Shown piece by piece: positions 1 through 7,492 of a stretch of 64,000 bases of DNA. A program made the position numbers and the translations under genes. Source of the stretch: Nocardia alni (GTDB taxonomy: Bacteria > Actinomycetota > Actinomycetes > Mycobacteriales > Mycobacteriaceae); the NCBI RefSeq assembly GCF_019038435.1, contig NZ_JAGPOX010000018.1:23074-87073 (forward strand), in the 5' to 3' direction. The first letter of the stretch is position 1. Every line of letters begins with the position of its first letter. The notes under the pieces were generated by a model, which ran no database searches, had not been told where the DNA came from, and saw only the letters and a program-made list of their open reading frames with translations.

Positions 1-92
1 CCGTCGCTCACCGCGATGTCCGCGAGCGGGGTCTCGTCGACCCCCGGGCGGACTACACGCACGTTGCGGATGATCAGGTCGTGGTTGGTCAT
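1..92 (-). CDS. Amidohydrolase (dihydroorotase/hydantoinase-like), N-terminal end only
   Basis: Only the first 30 codons lie in the window; the gene runs off the left edge. The peptide begins MTNHDLIIRNVRVV and continues with a PG...D turn, the usual N-terminal beta-strand of cyclic amidohydrolases (dihydroorotase, hydantoinase, N-acyl-D-amino-acid deacylase). The ATG overlaps the TGA of the upstream flavoprotein by 4 bp (ATGA), so the two are probably translationally coupled, and an AAAGGTG ribosome site lies inside the upstream gene. The metal-binding HxH should come just past the edge and cannot be seen. A hydrolase of a cyclic amide or amidated acid would fit an acid-catabolism operon, but the substrate is unknown. 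Confidence 0.6.
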   Translation of the reverse strand, partial: MTNHDLIIRNVRVVRPGVDETPLADIAVSD

Positions 93-1462
93 TGGTCACC
101 TTTCTGGAGATGAGCCGCGCAGTGTGTGGCCGCGAGGTAGGCGAGGCCGAGTGCGGGCAGGAGGCCGTTGCCGGCCAGGTATCCGGCCGCGCCGTGGCCG
201 GAGATGCCGACGGCCGAGCCGCCGGAAGCGTAAAGGCCTGGGATAGGACGGGTTTCGGTGTCCAGCACGCGGGCGTGGCCGTCCACGGTGAGGCCGCCCT
301 GGGTGTGGAACAGTGCGGGCACGATCCGGACCGCATAGAGGGGTGTGGTCAGTGGTTGCTCGAATCGGTTGCGGCCGAATCGGTCCCGTTGTCGCTCGTC
401 GCCCGCGACGGCGGACGCCTCGGCGAGTTCCGCAGCCAGCGCGTCCGCGGGAACGCCGATGGTGGCGGCGAGCTCTTCCGCCGACTCACCGCGGCGGAGG
501 GCGCCGCTTTCCATGACATCGACGTAGTCGCCGAAAGCCTTGCTGGCCTGATGGATCCGCTCGTCGTAGACGAGCCATCCGGACGCGCCGGGCTGCGCGG
601 CGAGCACCGCGGCGTACTCCGAGTAGCCCGTGGTCTCGTCCCCGAACCTGCGCCCGTCCATCCCGATGACGAATCCCCCGTGCATCACCACGGTCCAGGT
701 GACCAGCGTGCGCGCCTCGGCGGACAGAGCGGCATGCCCCTGATAGGCATCCAGATAGGAGATCGCCGCACCGAAGTCCGCCCCGATGCGCAGCGCGTCT
801 CCGGTCGAGTACTCGCTACCGTGGTAGTCGGCCTCCGCGATCTCGGGCAGGTGCTCGGCGACCAGTTCCCGGTTCGCGCCATAACCATTGGTAGCCAACA
901 GCACCGAGCCGGTGGAGATCTCTTCCGTGCCACCGTCCGGATAGGACACCGTGACCAACAGACCGTTCCCGTCGCGTCGCGTCGCAGTAACCCGGCCGGG
1001 CACCAACATATCGATCCCCGACTGCTGCGTCACCGCATCGGCGAGGTAGCGCAGCAGCCCCGAACCATGCCGCCCCGGAATGGAATGCACCCGCTGCACG
1101 CAATGCCCGGGGTAGTGGAAATCGGTAGGCAACTCGATCGGCAGCCCGGCGTGATCGTCCAGCCACTCCACAAGTTCCGCGCTCACCCCGGCCAGCGCCT
1201 CGGCGACGGGCTTCGCGAAGTCCCCATGAGTCTTCGCCGCGATATCGCCGAGGAACTTCTCGGGCGAGTCATCGATCCCGGCCGCCCGCTGCCACCGTGA
1301 ACCAGCACCAGGAATCATCGCGGTGGACATCGAGGTGTTGTTACCGCGCAGATAGTTCTCATTCGCCTCGACAACCAGCACCCGCGCACCCAACTGCGCA
1401 GCCCGCAGCGCCCCAGCAAGCCCACCACCGGCCCCGGCAACGACCAGATCTACATCAGTCAT
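89..1462 (-). CDS. FAD-dependent oxidoreductase, fumarate-reductase/urocanate-reductase flavoprotein family
   Basis: A 457-residue flavoprotein. The N-terminus carries the FAD dinucleotide fold (VVAGAGGGLAG followed by an acidic strand end VLVVEA) at residues 6-32. Near the C-terminus FHTQGGLTVDGHARVL and GLYASGGSAVG are the substrate-cap and FAD-closing motifs of the succinate dehydrogenase/fumarate reductase flavoprotein superfamily, which also holds urocanate reductase, tricarballylate dehydrogenase and 3-ketosteroid dehydrogenase. The ATG at 1462 was chosen because GGTGGAGG precedes it and the Rossmann motif follows at once; upstream residues of the open frame look non-coding. It lies in a leftward operon with MmgE/PrpD, racemase-like and amidohydrolase genes. 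Oxidation or reduction of an unsaturated carboxylic acid is the likely chemistry; the exact acid is not deducible. Confidence 0.8.
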   Translation of the reverse strand: MTDVDLVVAGAGGGLAGALRAAQLGARVLVVEANENYLRGNNTSMSTAMIPGAGSRWQRAAGIDDSPEKFLGDIAAKTHGDFAKPVAEALAGVSAELVEWLDDHAGLPIELPTDFHYPGHCVQRVHSIPGRHGSGLLRYLADAVTQQSGIDMLVPGRVTATRRDGNGLLVTVSYPDGGTEEISTGSVLLATNGYGANRELVAEHLPEIAEADYHGSEYSTGDALRIGADFGAAISYLDAYQGHAALSAEARTLVTWTVVMHGGFVIGMDGRRFGDETTGYSEYAAVLAAQPGASGWLVYDERIHQASKAFGDYVDVMESGALRRGESAEELAATIGVPADALAAELAEASAVAGDERQRDRFGRNRFEQPLTTPLYAVRIVPALFHTQGGLTVDGHARVLDTETRPIPGLYASGGSAVGISGHGAAGYLAGNGLLPALGLAYLAATHCAAHLQKGDQ

Positions 1463-1655
1463 TGGACCTCCACCAGCGGTCACAACGTGTCGGAGACGGA
1501 GTCGATGTCGTGCACCCGCCCACCCGTGCGGTCCCCAGCTCTCGGACAACGACCAGATCCACGGCGGTCCGACCGGGCCGGCCAACCGTCGCAGTTGCAC
1601 GCTCGGCGCCACTGCCCGCAGCGAGCAGGCCGCGATCGGATCCAGGTCGGTTCAT
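1455..1655 (-). CDS. Possible 66-residue coupling ORF, unknown function
   Basis: A short frame begins with ATG overlapping the TGA of the racemase-like gene by 4 bp and ends 8 bp inside the flavoprotein gene, so it would fill the 189-bp gap in an otherwise tight operon. The 66-residue product starts MNRPGSDRG, is basic and Arg/Thr-rich, and shows no domain I recognise. The ATGA coupling and the gap it fills argue for translation. The composition (many Arg, Pro, Thr, Gly) could equally arise from non-coding high-GC DNA. It may be a decayed remnant. Treat as tentative. Confidence 0.3.
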   Translation of the reverse strand: MNRPGSDRGLLAAGSGAERATATVGRPGRTAVDLVVVRELGTARVGGCTTSTPSPTRCDRWWRSND

Positions 1656-2260
1656 GCCTTCTCCGCCAGCAGTCGCAGGGCGTCCGCAACCGGATCGACG
1701 ACGAGCGGACCACCCTCCGTCTGGTCGACGTCGACCGCGGAACAGCCGTTGATCACCGCCGTGGCGCCGCGGGCTCCGAGATCGTCGAGGGCGGAGCGCA
1801 TTGCGGTGTTCCAGCGTGCACCGTCGGCGACCGCTGCGAGATCCAGGTCCAGTACGGCGACGCCGAGGAACGTATCGTCGTGGCCGTATTCGCTGACCTT
1901 GCGGGTCAGCTCGTCGGCGATCACCTGGTTGCGGGTGACCGCGGCGACCCGGTGGCCGTCGGCTACGAGCTGCTCGACGACTATCTGGAGCATGCCACGC
2001 TCGCCCTCGGGTACGCCGGGGTCCAGGACGCAGTCCGGCATCAGGAAGTCGTAGCCCTCGGCGTCGGCGAAGGCGGCCGCGACGGCCTTTTCCGATGCCT
2101 GGAGATCGGCGTCGGAGGCCAGTTGCAGGGGTGCGGACGGTCCGGCGTCCACCAGTTCGACGGTGACGCCGGCGGGGGCCAGTTCGTTGTAGCGGTGACG
2201 GCGGCGGTCGAGTTCGTCCGGGTCGACGTGGATCGGCGTCACGGAAAAGATGCGGGGCAT
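1652..2260 (-). CDS. Asp/Glu/hydantoin racemase-family protein
   Basis: A 202-residue protein with the layout of the Asp/Glu racemase superfamily (aspartate and glutamate racemase, hydantoin racemase, maleate isomerase, arylmalonate decarboxylase). Two cysteines sit where the catalytic pair is expected: one in FLMPDCVLDPG around residue 75 and one in VINGCSAVD near residue 175. The N-terminus RIFSVTPIHVDP resembles hydantoin racemases. Length is slightly under the usual 220-240. AAGGAGG lies five bases before the ATG. It follows the MmgE/PrpD gene by 27 bp in the same operon. A racemase or a cis-trans isomerase acting on a dicarboxylate would both fit; with a hydantoinase-like amidohydrolase downstream, hydantoin racemase is one possibility. 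Confidence 0.7.
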   Translation of the reverse strand: MPRIFSVTPIHVDPDELDRRRHRYNELAPAGVTVELVDAGPSAPLQLASDADLQASEKAVAAAFADAEGYDFLMPDCVLDPGVPEGERGMLQIVVEQLVADGHRVAAVTRNQVIADELTRKVSEYGHDDTFLGVAVLDLDLAAVADGARWNTAMRSALDDLGARGATAVINGCSAVDVDQTEGGPLVVDPVADALRLLAEKA

Positions 2261-2287
2261 CAGGGCCTCCTTCGTGCGGTGGGGCGG

Positions 2288-3646
2288 TTATCCGGCCAGT
2301 GGGGCGAGGAGCGCGCGGGCGCCGGGGGAGACGGTCATTGCGTCCACCACGGCGCCGATCGTGCGCAGTTCGGCCGGCTCGAGCAGCCCGGCGAAGATCG
2401 CGGCGAGTCTGTCGCGGTCGAAGGGCTGGAAGTCGGTGTCGCCGACCGGGTTTCCGGCCTCGGCGGTATGCGTGCGCCCGTCGGCCAGTCGCACGGTGAT
2501 TCGCGCGGCGCGATTGTCGGGCAGTTTTCCGGTGAGGTCTGGGTCTTCGCTGATCCGCACCCGTTCGGCGACCTGCGCGATTTCGGGTGCGTCCGCCGGG
2601 AGCAGTGCGGTGTAGCGGGGAGTCACCTCGCCGTGCAGCAGAGCGGTGGCGGCGACGAACGGGACGGAGAACATCGCGGACAGCTGGTTGTGCCAGGTCG
2701 TGCGATCGAGCCCGGCAGCCAGTGCGTGGGTCTGTACGTCGATTTCCATTGTCGTGGTAGCGATTTCAGGTGCGTTGGCCGCTGTGCCGAATAGTGCGGC
2801 GCGGGCATCGATCAGCAGATCCGCGACGGGATGGGTGTACGAACACGACGAATGCCGCTTGAAGTAGTTACCGGTGATGTCGAACCGGGTGCCCAGCCCC
2901 TCGCTCAGCTCCTGCGGCGCGAAGGTACCGAGCAACTCGCCCAGCGAGCGGGCCGCGGTGCCGGTATTGCGTGCCGAACCGGCCACAGCCAGGCGGGCCG
3001 CGGCGATCCCGGACGCGTTCGCCGCGCCCATCCAGGCGTCACGCACCGGATTGCCGTCCAGGGCCGAGTCGAAATGCCCGGCCACGGGAAGCCCGGAACC
3101 CGCATCGATCGCGGCAGCCATTCGTTCGGCGTCCAGGCCGAGCAGCCTGGCGCAGCCCGCGGCGGCTCCTGCCACGCCCCAGTTGCCGTGCGGATGCGTA
3201 CCGCGCCGCAGCGATGTCGCCCGACCGAACCGCGCGGCCACCTCATATCCGGCCAGCAGCGCAGCGGCCAGATCCGGGCCGCGCACATCGAGCTCGGCGG
3301 CCAGCGCGAGCACGGCCGGAAACACGTGCGCCGCCGGATGCCCCTTGGCGTACTTGTTGCCCTCATCCATCTCCAGGCACACCGTTGCCGGCCCGTTCAG
3401 CCAGGCCGCGGTGACCGGGTCGGTCAGCGAACCACCCCCGACGACCGGGCTGTGCCCCGGCGGCGCGGGCCATGCGGCGCGGAACGCACGCTGGCCCTCG
3501 GTGCGCGCACCCACGGCATTCGCAGCCAGAACATCGAACAGCACCGTGCCCAGTCGCTCGGCGACCGGCGCGGGCACGGCGTCCCAGCGCAGTCCGGACA
3601 CCCAGGTGCCCAGTGCCGATACGGATTCGGTGACCGAAAAGGTCAT
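2288..3646 (-). CDS. MmgE/PrpD family protein (2-methylcitrate dehydratase-like)
   Basis: A 452-residue MmgE/PrpD protein. Family features seen: a helical start with LGTVLFDVLAANAVGA, the conserved AWLNGPATVCLEMDEG segment with KGHPAAHVFPAVLALA, HPHGNWGVAGAAAGCARLLGLD, and YFKRHSSCSYTHPVADLL. In characterised members (PrpD, cis-aconitate decarboxylase) these line the active site for dehydration or decarboxylation of tricarboxylic acids. The ATG at 3646 has GGTGAGG upstream; a longer frame reaching to 3703 would place the start inside an operator half-site, so the shorter form is preferred. It heads the leftward operon, divergent from the IclR gene. A second MmgE/PrpD gene lies in the opposite operon; the two are clearly diverged. 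Confidence 0.85.
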   Translation of the reverse strand: MTFSVTESVSALGTWVSGLRWDAVPAPVAERLGTVLFDVLAANAVGARTEGQRAFRAAWPAPPGHSPVVGGGSLTDPVTAAWLNGPATVCLEMDEGNKYAKGHPAAHVFPAVLALAAELDVRGPDLAAALLAGYEVAARFGRATSLRRGTHPHGNWGVAGAAAGCARLLGLDAERMAAAIDAGSGLPVAGHFDSALDGNPVRDAWMGAANASGIAAARLAVAGSARNTGTAARSLGELLGTFAPQELSEGLGTRFDITGNYFKRHSSCSYTHPVADLLIDARAALFGTAANAPEIATTTMEIDVQTHALAAGLDRTTWHNQLSAMFSVPFVAATALLHGEVTPRYTALLPADAPEIAQVAERVRISEDPDLTGKLPDNRAARITVRLADGRTHTAEAGNPVGDTDFQPFDRDRLAAIFAGLLEPAELRTIGAVVDAMTVSPGARALLAPLAG

Positions 3647-3677
3647 TCTCGACCTCACCGCCTTCCAGAATTCAGTC

Positions 3678-3694
3678 GTACCGCTGAGCGGACC
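3678..3694. promoter_or_regulatory. Imperfect IclR-type operator before the MmgE/PrpD operon
   Basis: GTACCGCTGAGCGGACC differs at two symmetrical positions from the perfect palindrome seen at 8999. It lies 32 bp upstream of the MmgE/PrpD start, in the gap shared with the IclR gene. The same core recurs at 3823, 8881 and 8999, which suggests that one regulator controls both operons. Confidence 0.6.
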
Positions 3695-3822
3695 GACTAA
3701 CATGTCTTCGATCCTGACACTTGGCCGGGCCAGCCGTCAACCGTGAACTCGACTTTCTATAAATTCGCACTTGACAGGACTGCCACCCCTGGTGGTTACC
3801 TAGAGAGAGACAACGCCAATCC

Positions 3823-3839
3823 GTTCCGCTGAACGGAAC
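3823..3839. promoter_or_regulatory. IclR-type operator at the regulator's own promoter
   Basis: GTTCCGCTGAACGGAAC, a 17-bp near-perfect inverted repeat, ends 20 bp before the IclR gene ATG. Its position implies autoregulation. It matches the copy at 8999 except for one base in the right half. Confidence 0.75.
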
Positions 3840-3859
3840 GAACTCATCGGAGAGTCGCC

Positions 3860-4627
3860 ATGACCGAACCCACGCCTGGCACCGAGGCCGCCGCGCGGGT
3901 CGCCGACGTTCTGCTGCTGTTCACCGACGGCCCGTCCAGGCTCGGCGTCAGCGGGATCGCCCGCGATCTGGGCCTGAGCAAGGCCGTGGTGCACCGCATC
4001 CTGCAGTCCCTGGCCACCCGCGGCATGGTCGTGCTGGACCCGGAGAGCAGGCAGTACCGGCTGGGCCCGGCCGCCACCGCGCTCGGCGCCCGCGCGTTCC
4101 GCGAGTCGGATCTGCGCGCCTCCGCGCTGGACCTGCTGCGGGCACTGCGCGACGAAACCGGCGAGACGGCGACACTGACCGCGCTGGTCCCCGACGGCCG
4201 GATCTATCTCGATCAGGTCGAGGGCACCCACGAGATCAAGATGACCGTGGAGCTGGGCCGCCGATTTCCGTTGCATGCCGGGAGTTCCGGCAAGTGCATG
4301 CTCGCGTTCCTGCCGGAGGAGACCCGGCGCCGCACACTCGCCGGTCCATTGACCGCGCTGACCTCCAACACGGTGACCGATCCCGATGACCTCGAGGCGG
4401 AGCTGACGCTGGTGCGCGAACTCGGTTTCGCACGCTCCGGCGGCGAACGCCAGGCCGACGCGGGCTCGGTGGCCGCGCCGGTGTTCGGCATGACCGGCGA
4501 GGTGATCGGCTCGATCTCGGTGTGCGGGCCGCGCTACCGGGTCACCGAGGAATTCGTGGAGAAGATCGCGCCGCAGCTGGTGGACACGGCCGAGCACATC
4601 TCCCGCCGCATGGGCCACCGCGGCTGA
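3860..4627 (+). CDS. IclR-family transcriptional regulator
   Basis: A 255-residue regulator of normal IclR length. The N-terminal winged helix-turn-helix reads VADVLLLFTDGPSRLGVSGIARDLGLSKAVVHRILQSL (residues about 12-50, shown here in part), followed by the linker YRLGPAATALGARA. The C-terminal effector domain has the family marks VEGTHEIKMTVELGRRFPLHAGSSGKCMLAFLP and ARSGGERQADAGSVAAPVFG. GGAGAG lies ahead of the ATG. Such proteins sense small acids and act as repressor or activator of aromatic and organic-acid catabolism. The palindromes around it at 3678, 3823, 8881 and 8999 are probably its targets, so it should control the two flanking operons and the permease. Confidence 0.93.
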   Translation: MTEPTPGTEAAARVADVLLLFTDGPSRLGVSGIARDLGLSKAVVHRILQSLATRGMVVLDPESRQYRLGPAATALGARAFRESDLRASALDLLRALRDETGETATLTALVPDGRIYLDQVEGTHEIKMTVELGRRFPLHAGSSGKCMLAFLPEETRRRTLAGPLTALTSNTVTDPDDLEAELTLVRELGFARSGGERQADAGSVAAPVFGMTGEVIGSISVCGPRYRVTEEFVEKIAPQLVDTAEHISRRMGHRG

Positions 4628-4653
4628 AATACCGCTGTACGAAGGGATTTACA

Positions 4654-5841
4654 TTGACTGTGCAAGCGCTGGCCGGGATCAAGGTGCTCGATGTGGCCAC
4701 CCTGTTCGCCGGGCCGATGGCGGCCACGCTGCTGGGTGACCACGGCGCCGAGGTGATCAAGGTCGAGCATCCCAGGGGTGACCCGTCCCGGACACACGGC
4801 GCCAGCAAGGACGGCGTCGGCCTGTGGTGGAAGATGCTGGGGCGCAACAAGAAATCACTCACCCTCTACCTCGGCTCACCCGAGGGGCAGCGCCTGTTCC
4901 GCGAGCTGGCCGCCGACGCCGACGTGATCATCGAGAACTTCCGTCCCGGCACGCTGGAGCGCTGGGGACTGGGTTACGACGTGCTGGCACAGGACAATCC
5001 GGGGCTGGTGCTCGCGCGGGTCACCGGTTTCGGCCAGTTCGGCCCGTACTCCGCGCGTCCCGGCTTCGGCACGCTCGCCGAGGCGATGAGCGGCTTCGCG
5101 GCGCTGACCGGTGAGCCGGACGGTCCGCCCACCCTGCCGCCATTCGGCTTGGCCGACGGTGTAGCGGCGCTGACCACCGCGTTCGGCATCATGACCGCCC
5201 TGCGCGCCAGGGACGTCACCGGCCGCGGCCAGGTGTTGGACATGGCGATCATCGAGCCGCTGCTGACCGTGCTGGGCCCGCAGATCACCGCATACGACCA
5301 GCTGGGGCTGCTGCAACCGCGCACCGGCAACCGCTCCACCAACAACGCGCCGCGCAACACCTACCAGTGTGCCGACGGCAGCTGGGTGGCCGTGTCCACC
5401 AGCGCGCAGTCCATCGCCGAACGCGTGATGCGCCTCGTAGGCCGCGCGGAACTGATCGAGGAGCCGTGGTTCGCCGCCGGCCGGACCCGCGCCGAGCACG
5501 CGGACGAGCTGGATGAGGCGGTGGGCTCGTGGATCGCCGCGCGGGGGCGGGACGAGGTGGTCACCGCGTTCGAGAAGGCGCAGGCCGCGGTCGCCCCGAT
5601 CTACACCGCCGCCGACATCATGGCCGACCCGCAGTACGCCGCGCTGGGCAGCGTGTTGCAGATCGACGATCCGGAACTGGGTCCGCTGAAGATGCCCAAC
5701 GTTCCGTTCCGGCTCAGCGACACCCCAGGCGAAATCCGCACCACCGGACCGAAACTCGGCGAACATACCGCGGAGATCCTGGCCCGCTTCGGCATCGATG
5801 AGCAGGGCTTGGCCGGCCTGCGTGAGCAGGGTGTGGCGTGA
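4654..5841 (+). CDS. Family III CoA-transferase (CaiB/BaiF type)
   Basis: A 395-residue class III CoA-transferase. It opens with LAGIKVLDVATLFAGPMAATLLGDHGAEVIKVEHP and has NKKSLTLYL, ADVIIENFRPGTLERWGLGYD and a GRGQVLDMAIIE segment, all hallmarks of formyl-CoA transferase/CaiB relatives; the Asp of the DMAIIE strand matches the catalytic aspartate. A TTG at 4654 is taken as start because GAAGGG lies seven bases upstream and the conserved N-terminus begins right after; no ATG is available. Members move CoA from succinyl-CoA or acetyl-CoA to organic acids such as itaconate, citramalate and mesaconate. It overlaps the next gene (CitE-like lyase) by 4 bp, which suggests activation followed by cleavage. 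Confidence 0.88.
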   Translation: MTVQALAGIKVLDVATLFAGPMAATLLGDHGAEVIKVEHPRGDPSRTHGASKDGVGLWWKMLGRNKKSLTLYLGSPEGQRLFRELAADADVIIENFRPGTLERWGLGYDVLAQDNPGLVLARVTGFGQFGPYSARPGFGTLAEAMSGFAALTGEPDGPPTLPPFGLADGVAALTTAFGIMTALRARDVTGRGQVLDMAIIEPLLTVLGPQITAYDQLGLLQPRTGNRSTNNAPRNTYQCADGSWVAVSTSAQSIAERVMRLVGRAELIEEPWFAAGRTRAEHADELDEAVGSWIAARGRDEVVTAFEKAQAAVAPIYTAADIMADPQYAALGSVLQIDDPELGPLKMPNVPFRLSDTPGEIRTTGPKLGEHTAEILARFGIDEQGLAGLREQGVA

Positions 5842-6671
5842 TCGGCAAGGCGCGCAGCTGGTTGTACGTCCCGGCGCACCGCCCGGAACTGCTGGACAAG
5901 GCGATGGCCGGTCCGGCGGACGCGGTGGTGTATGACCTGGAGGACGCGATCGGCGCGCAGGACAAGGATATTGCCCGCGCGAACGCCGTCGCCGCGACGG
6001 CCCGGCCCTGGCCCAAGCCGTTGTGGGTCCGCATCAACTCACCGCAAAGCCCATGGGGTGAAAGGGATATCGAGGAACTCGCCGGGCGCGGAATCGCCGG
6101 GGTGCGAGTACCCAAATGCGCCGACCCCGATGCCGTCGCTCGGATCGCCGAGAGGCTCGCGGCGCCCGTGCACGTGCTCGTCGAATCCGCACTGGGCGTG
6201 GAGAACGCCTTCCTGCTCGCCGCCTCCCACCCGCTGGTCGCATCGGTTTCTCTCGGCGAGGCCGATCTGCTCGCCGATCTGCGGGTGCGCGACCAGGCGG
6301 CGCTGGAGTGGGCGCGCCAGCGCACCGTCAACGCCAACCGCGCGGCCGGGCTGCCCAGCCCGCCGCACGCGGTGTGGACCGACGTCGCCGACCTGCACGG
6401 ACTCACCATCGACAGCCAGACCGCCCGCGACCGCGGGTTCTTCGGCCGATCGGTGGTGCACCCGAAGCAGATCGAACCGGTGAACGCCGTGTTCACCCCG
6501 AGCCATACCGAGGTCGACGTCGCCCGCCGGCTGCTGAAGTCCTTGAACGGCAAGGATTCCGCGGCCTGGTTGGACGACGACGGCCGGTTCGTCGACCCGG
6601 CCGTCGTCGCCCGCAGCAGATGGGTGCTCGACCTGGCCGAGCAATTCGAAACAGAAGGGACCACACCATGA
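5838..6671 (+). CDS. HpcH/HpaI aldolase, CitE-like CoA-ester lyase
   Basis: A 277-residue TIM-barrel lyase of the citrate lyase beta-subunit family. Seen: ARSWLYVPAHRPELLDKA (N-terminal signature), VVYDLEDAIGAQDK with the acidic Mg ligand, LWVRINSP with the catalytic Arg, LVESALGVENAFLLAA with the second Mg-binding Glu, and FFGRSVVHPKQIEPVNAVFTPS. Such enzymes cleave malyl-, citramalyl- or hydroxymethylglutaryl-like CoA esters to acetyl-CoA plus a keto acid. GTG start overlapping the CoA-transferase stop by 4 bp (GTGA), and its TGA overlaps the cyclase ATG, so the operon is translationally coupled. The pair resembles the end steps of itaconate or citramalate use, but the true substrate is not known. 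Confidence 0.88.
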   Translation: MIGKARSWLYVPAHRPELLDKAMAGPADAVVYDLEDAIGAQDKDIARANAVAATARPWPKPLWVRINSPQSPWGERDIEELAGRGIAGVRVPKCADPDAVARIAERLAAPVHVLVESALGVENAFLLAASHPLVASVSLGEADLLADLRVRDQAALEWARQRTVNANRAAGLPSPPHAVWTDVADLHGLTIDSQTARDRGFFGRSVVHPKQIEPVNAVFTPSHTEVDVARRLLKSLNGKDSAAWLDDDGRFVDPAVVARSRWVLDLAEQFETEGTTP

Positions 6672-7492
6672 CCGACGCCGTAACCGGCGCCCTGCTCGAA
6701 ACCGTCGCGAAGGGACTGCGCACGATCGAGCTGGGCCAGCCGCTGTTCACCGGAATGCCGTGCTCGCCCAATCATCCCGGATTCCGGATGACGCTGGCTC
6801 GTCGGCACGGCGACATGATGCGCCCCGATGGTGGTTCGGCGAGCAACGAGGTGATCATCACCGGTGGGCACGTCGGCACCCACATCGACTCGCTCTCGCA
6901 CGTGAGTCACAACGGGAAGCTGCACGGCGGTATCGATGCCGACGAGGCGCAGCGCGGCGGGAAGTTCAGCGAGCATGGCACCGAGAAGATTCCGCCGCTG
7001 GTCACCCGTGGCGTGCTGTTGGATGTGGCCGGGGTCAAGGGCGTTGACATCCTCGAGCCCGGTTACGGGGTGACCGAGGCGGATCTGATTGCGGCGGCCG
7101 AGCGGGCCGGGGTGCGGCCGGAGGCCGGGGATGTCGCCCTGGTTCGTACCGGCTGGGCACGCAACTTCTCCGACGCGACAACGTATCTGGGCCAGGACGC
7201 CGGCGTGCCGGGCATGACGGTGGAGGCCGCCGAGTGGCTCGCCGCACGCGGCGTGGTCGCCACCGGCGCGGATACCACTGCCTACGAGCAGATTCCCGCC
7301 GGCGCCGGACACCGGGAGCTGCCGGTGCACCGAGTGTTGCTGGTGGAGAACGGGATCTACATCATGGAACACCTGAATCTGGAAGATATCGCCGCCGAGG
7401 GGATTGTCGAATTCCTGTTCGTGGTTGCGCCGCTGCGCATCGTGGGCGGCACGGGCTCCCCGATCCGCCCGGTCGCGGTGGTGGGCGCATGA
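6668..7492 (+). CDS. Cyclase/kynurenine-formamidase-like metal hydrolase
   Basis: A 274-residue cyclase-family protein. The diagnostic HxGTHxDxxxH metal motif is present as HVGTHIDSLSH around residue 75-85, and GADTTAYEQIPAG plus HRVLLVENGIYIMEHLNLE form the conserved C-terminal half with a second metal-binding His/Glu set. Relatives include kynurenine formamidase, isatin hydrolase and polyketide cyclases; they hydrolyse amides or lactam-like rings using Zn or Mn. Coupled by 4-bp overlaps on both sides (ATGA). Ring opening or deformylation feeding acid to the CoA-transferase would fit the operon, but this is inference. Confidence 0.85.
   Translation: MTDAVTGALLETVAKGLRTIELGQPLFTGMPCSPNHPGFRMTLARRHGDMMRPDGGSASNEVIITGGHVGTHIDSLSHVSHNGKLHGGIDADEAQRGGKFSEHGTEKIPPLVTRGVLLDVAGVKGVDILEPGYGVTEADLIAAAERAGVRPEAGDVALVRTGWARNFSDATTYLGQDAGVPGMTVEAAEWLAARGVVATGADTTAYEQIPAGAGHRELPVHRVLLVENGIYIMEHLNLEDIAAEGIVEFLFVVAPLRIVGGTGSPIRPVAVVGA

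Noticed and set aside
92..1300. 402-residue open frame on the plus strand opposite the flavoprotein gene
   Set aside because: Arg/Gly/Val-rich shadow of the real gene in a high-GC genome; no ribosome site or domain.
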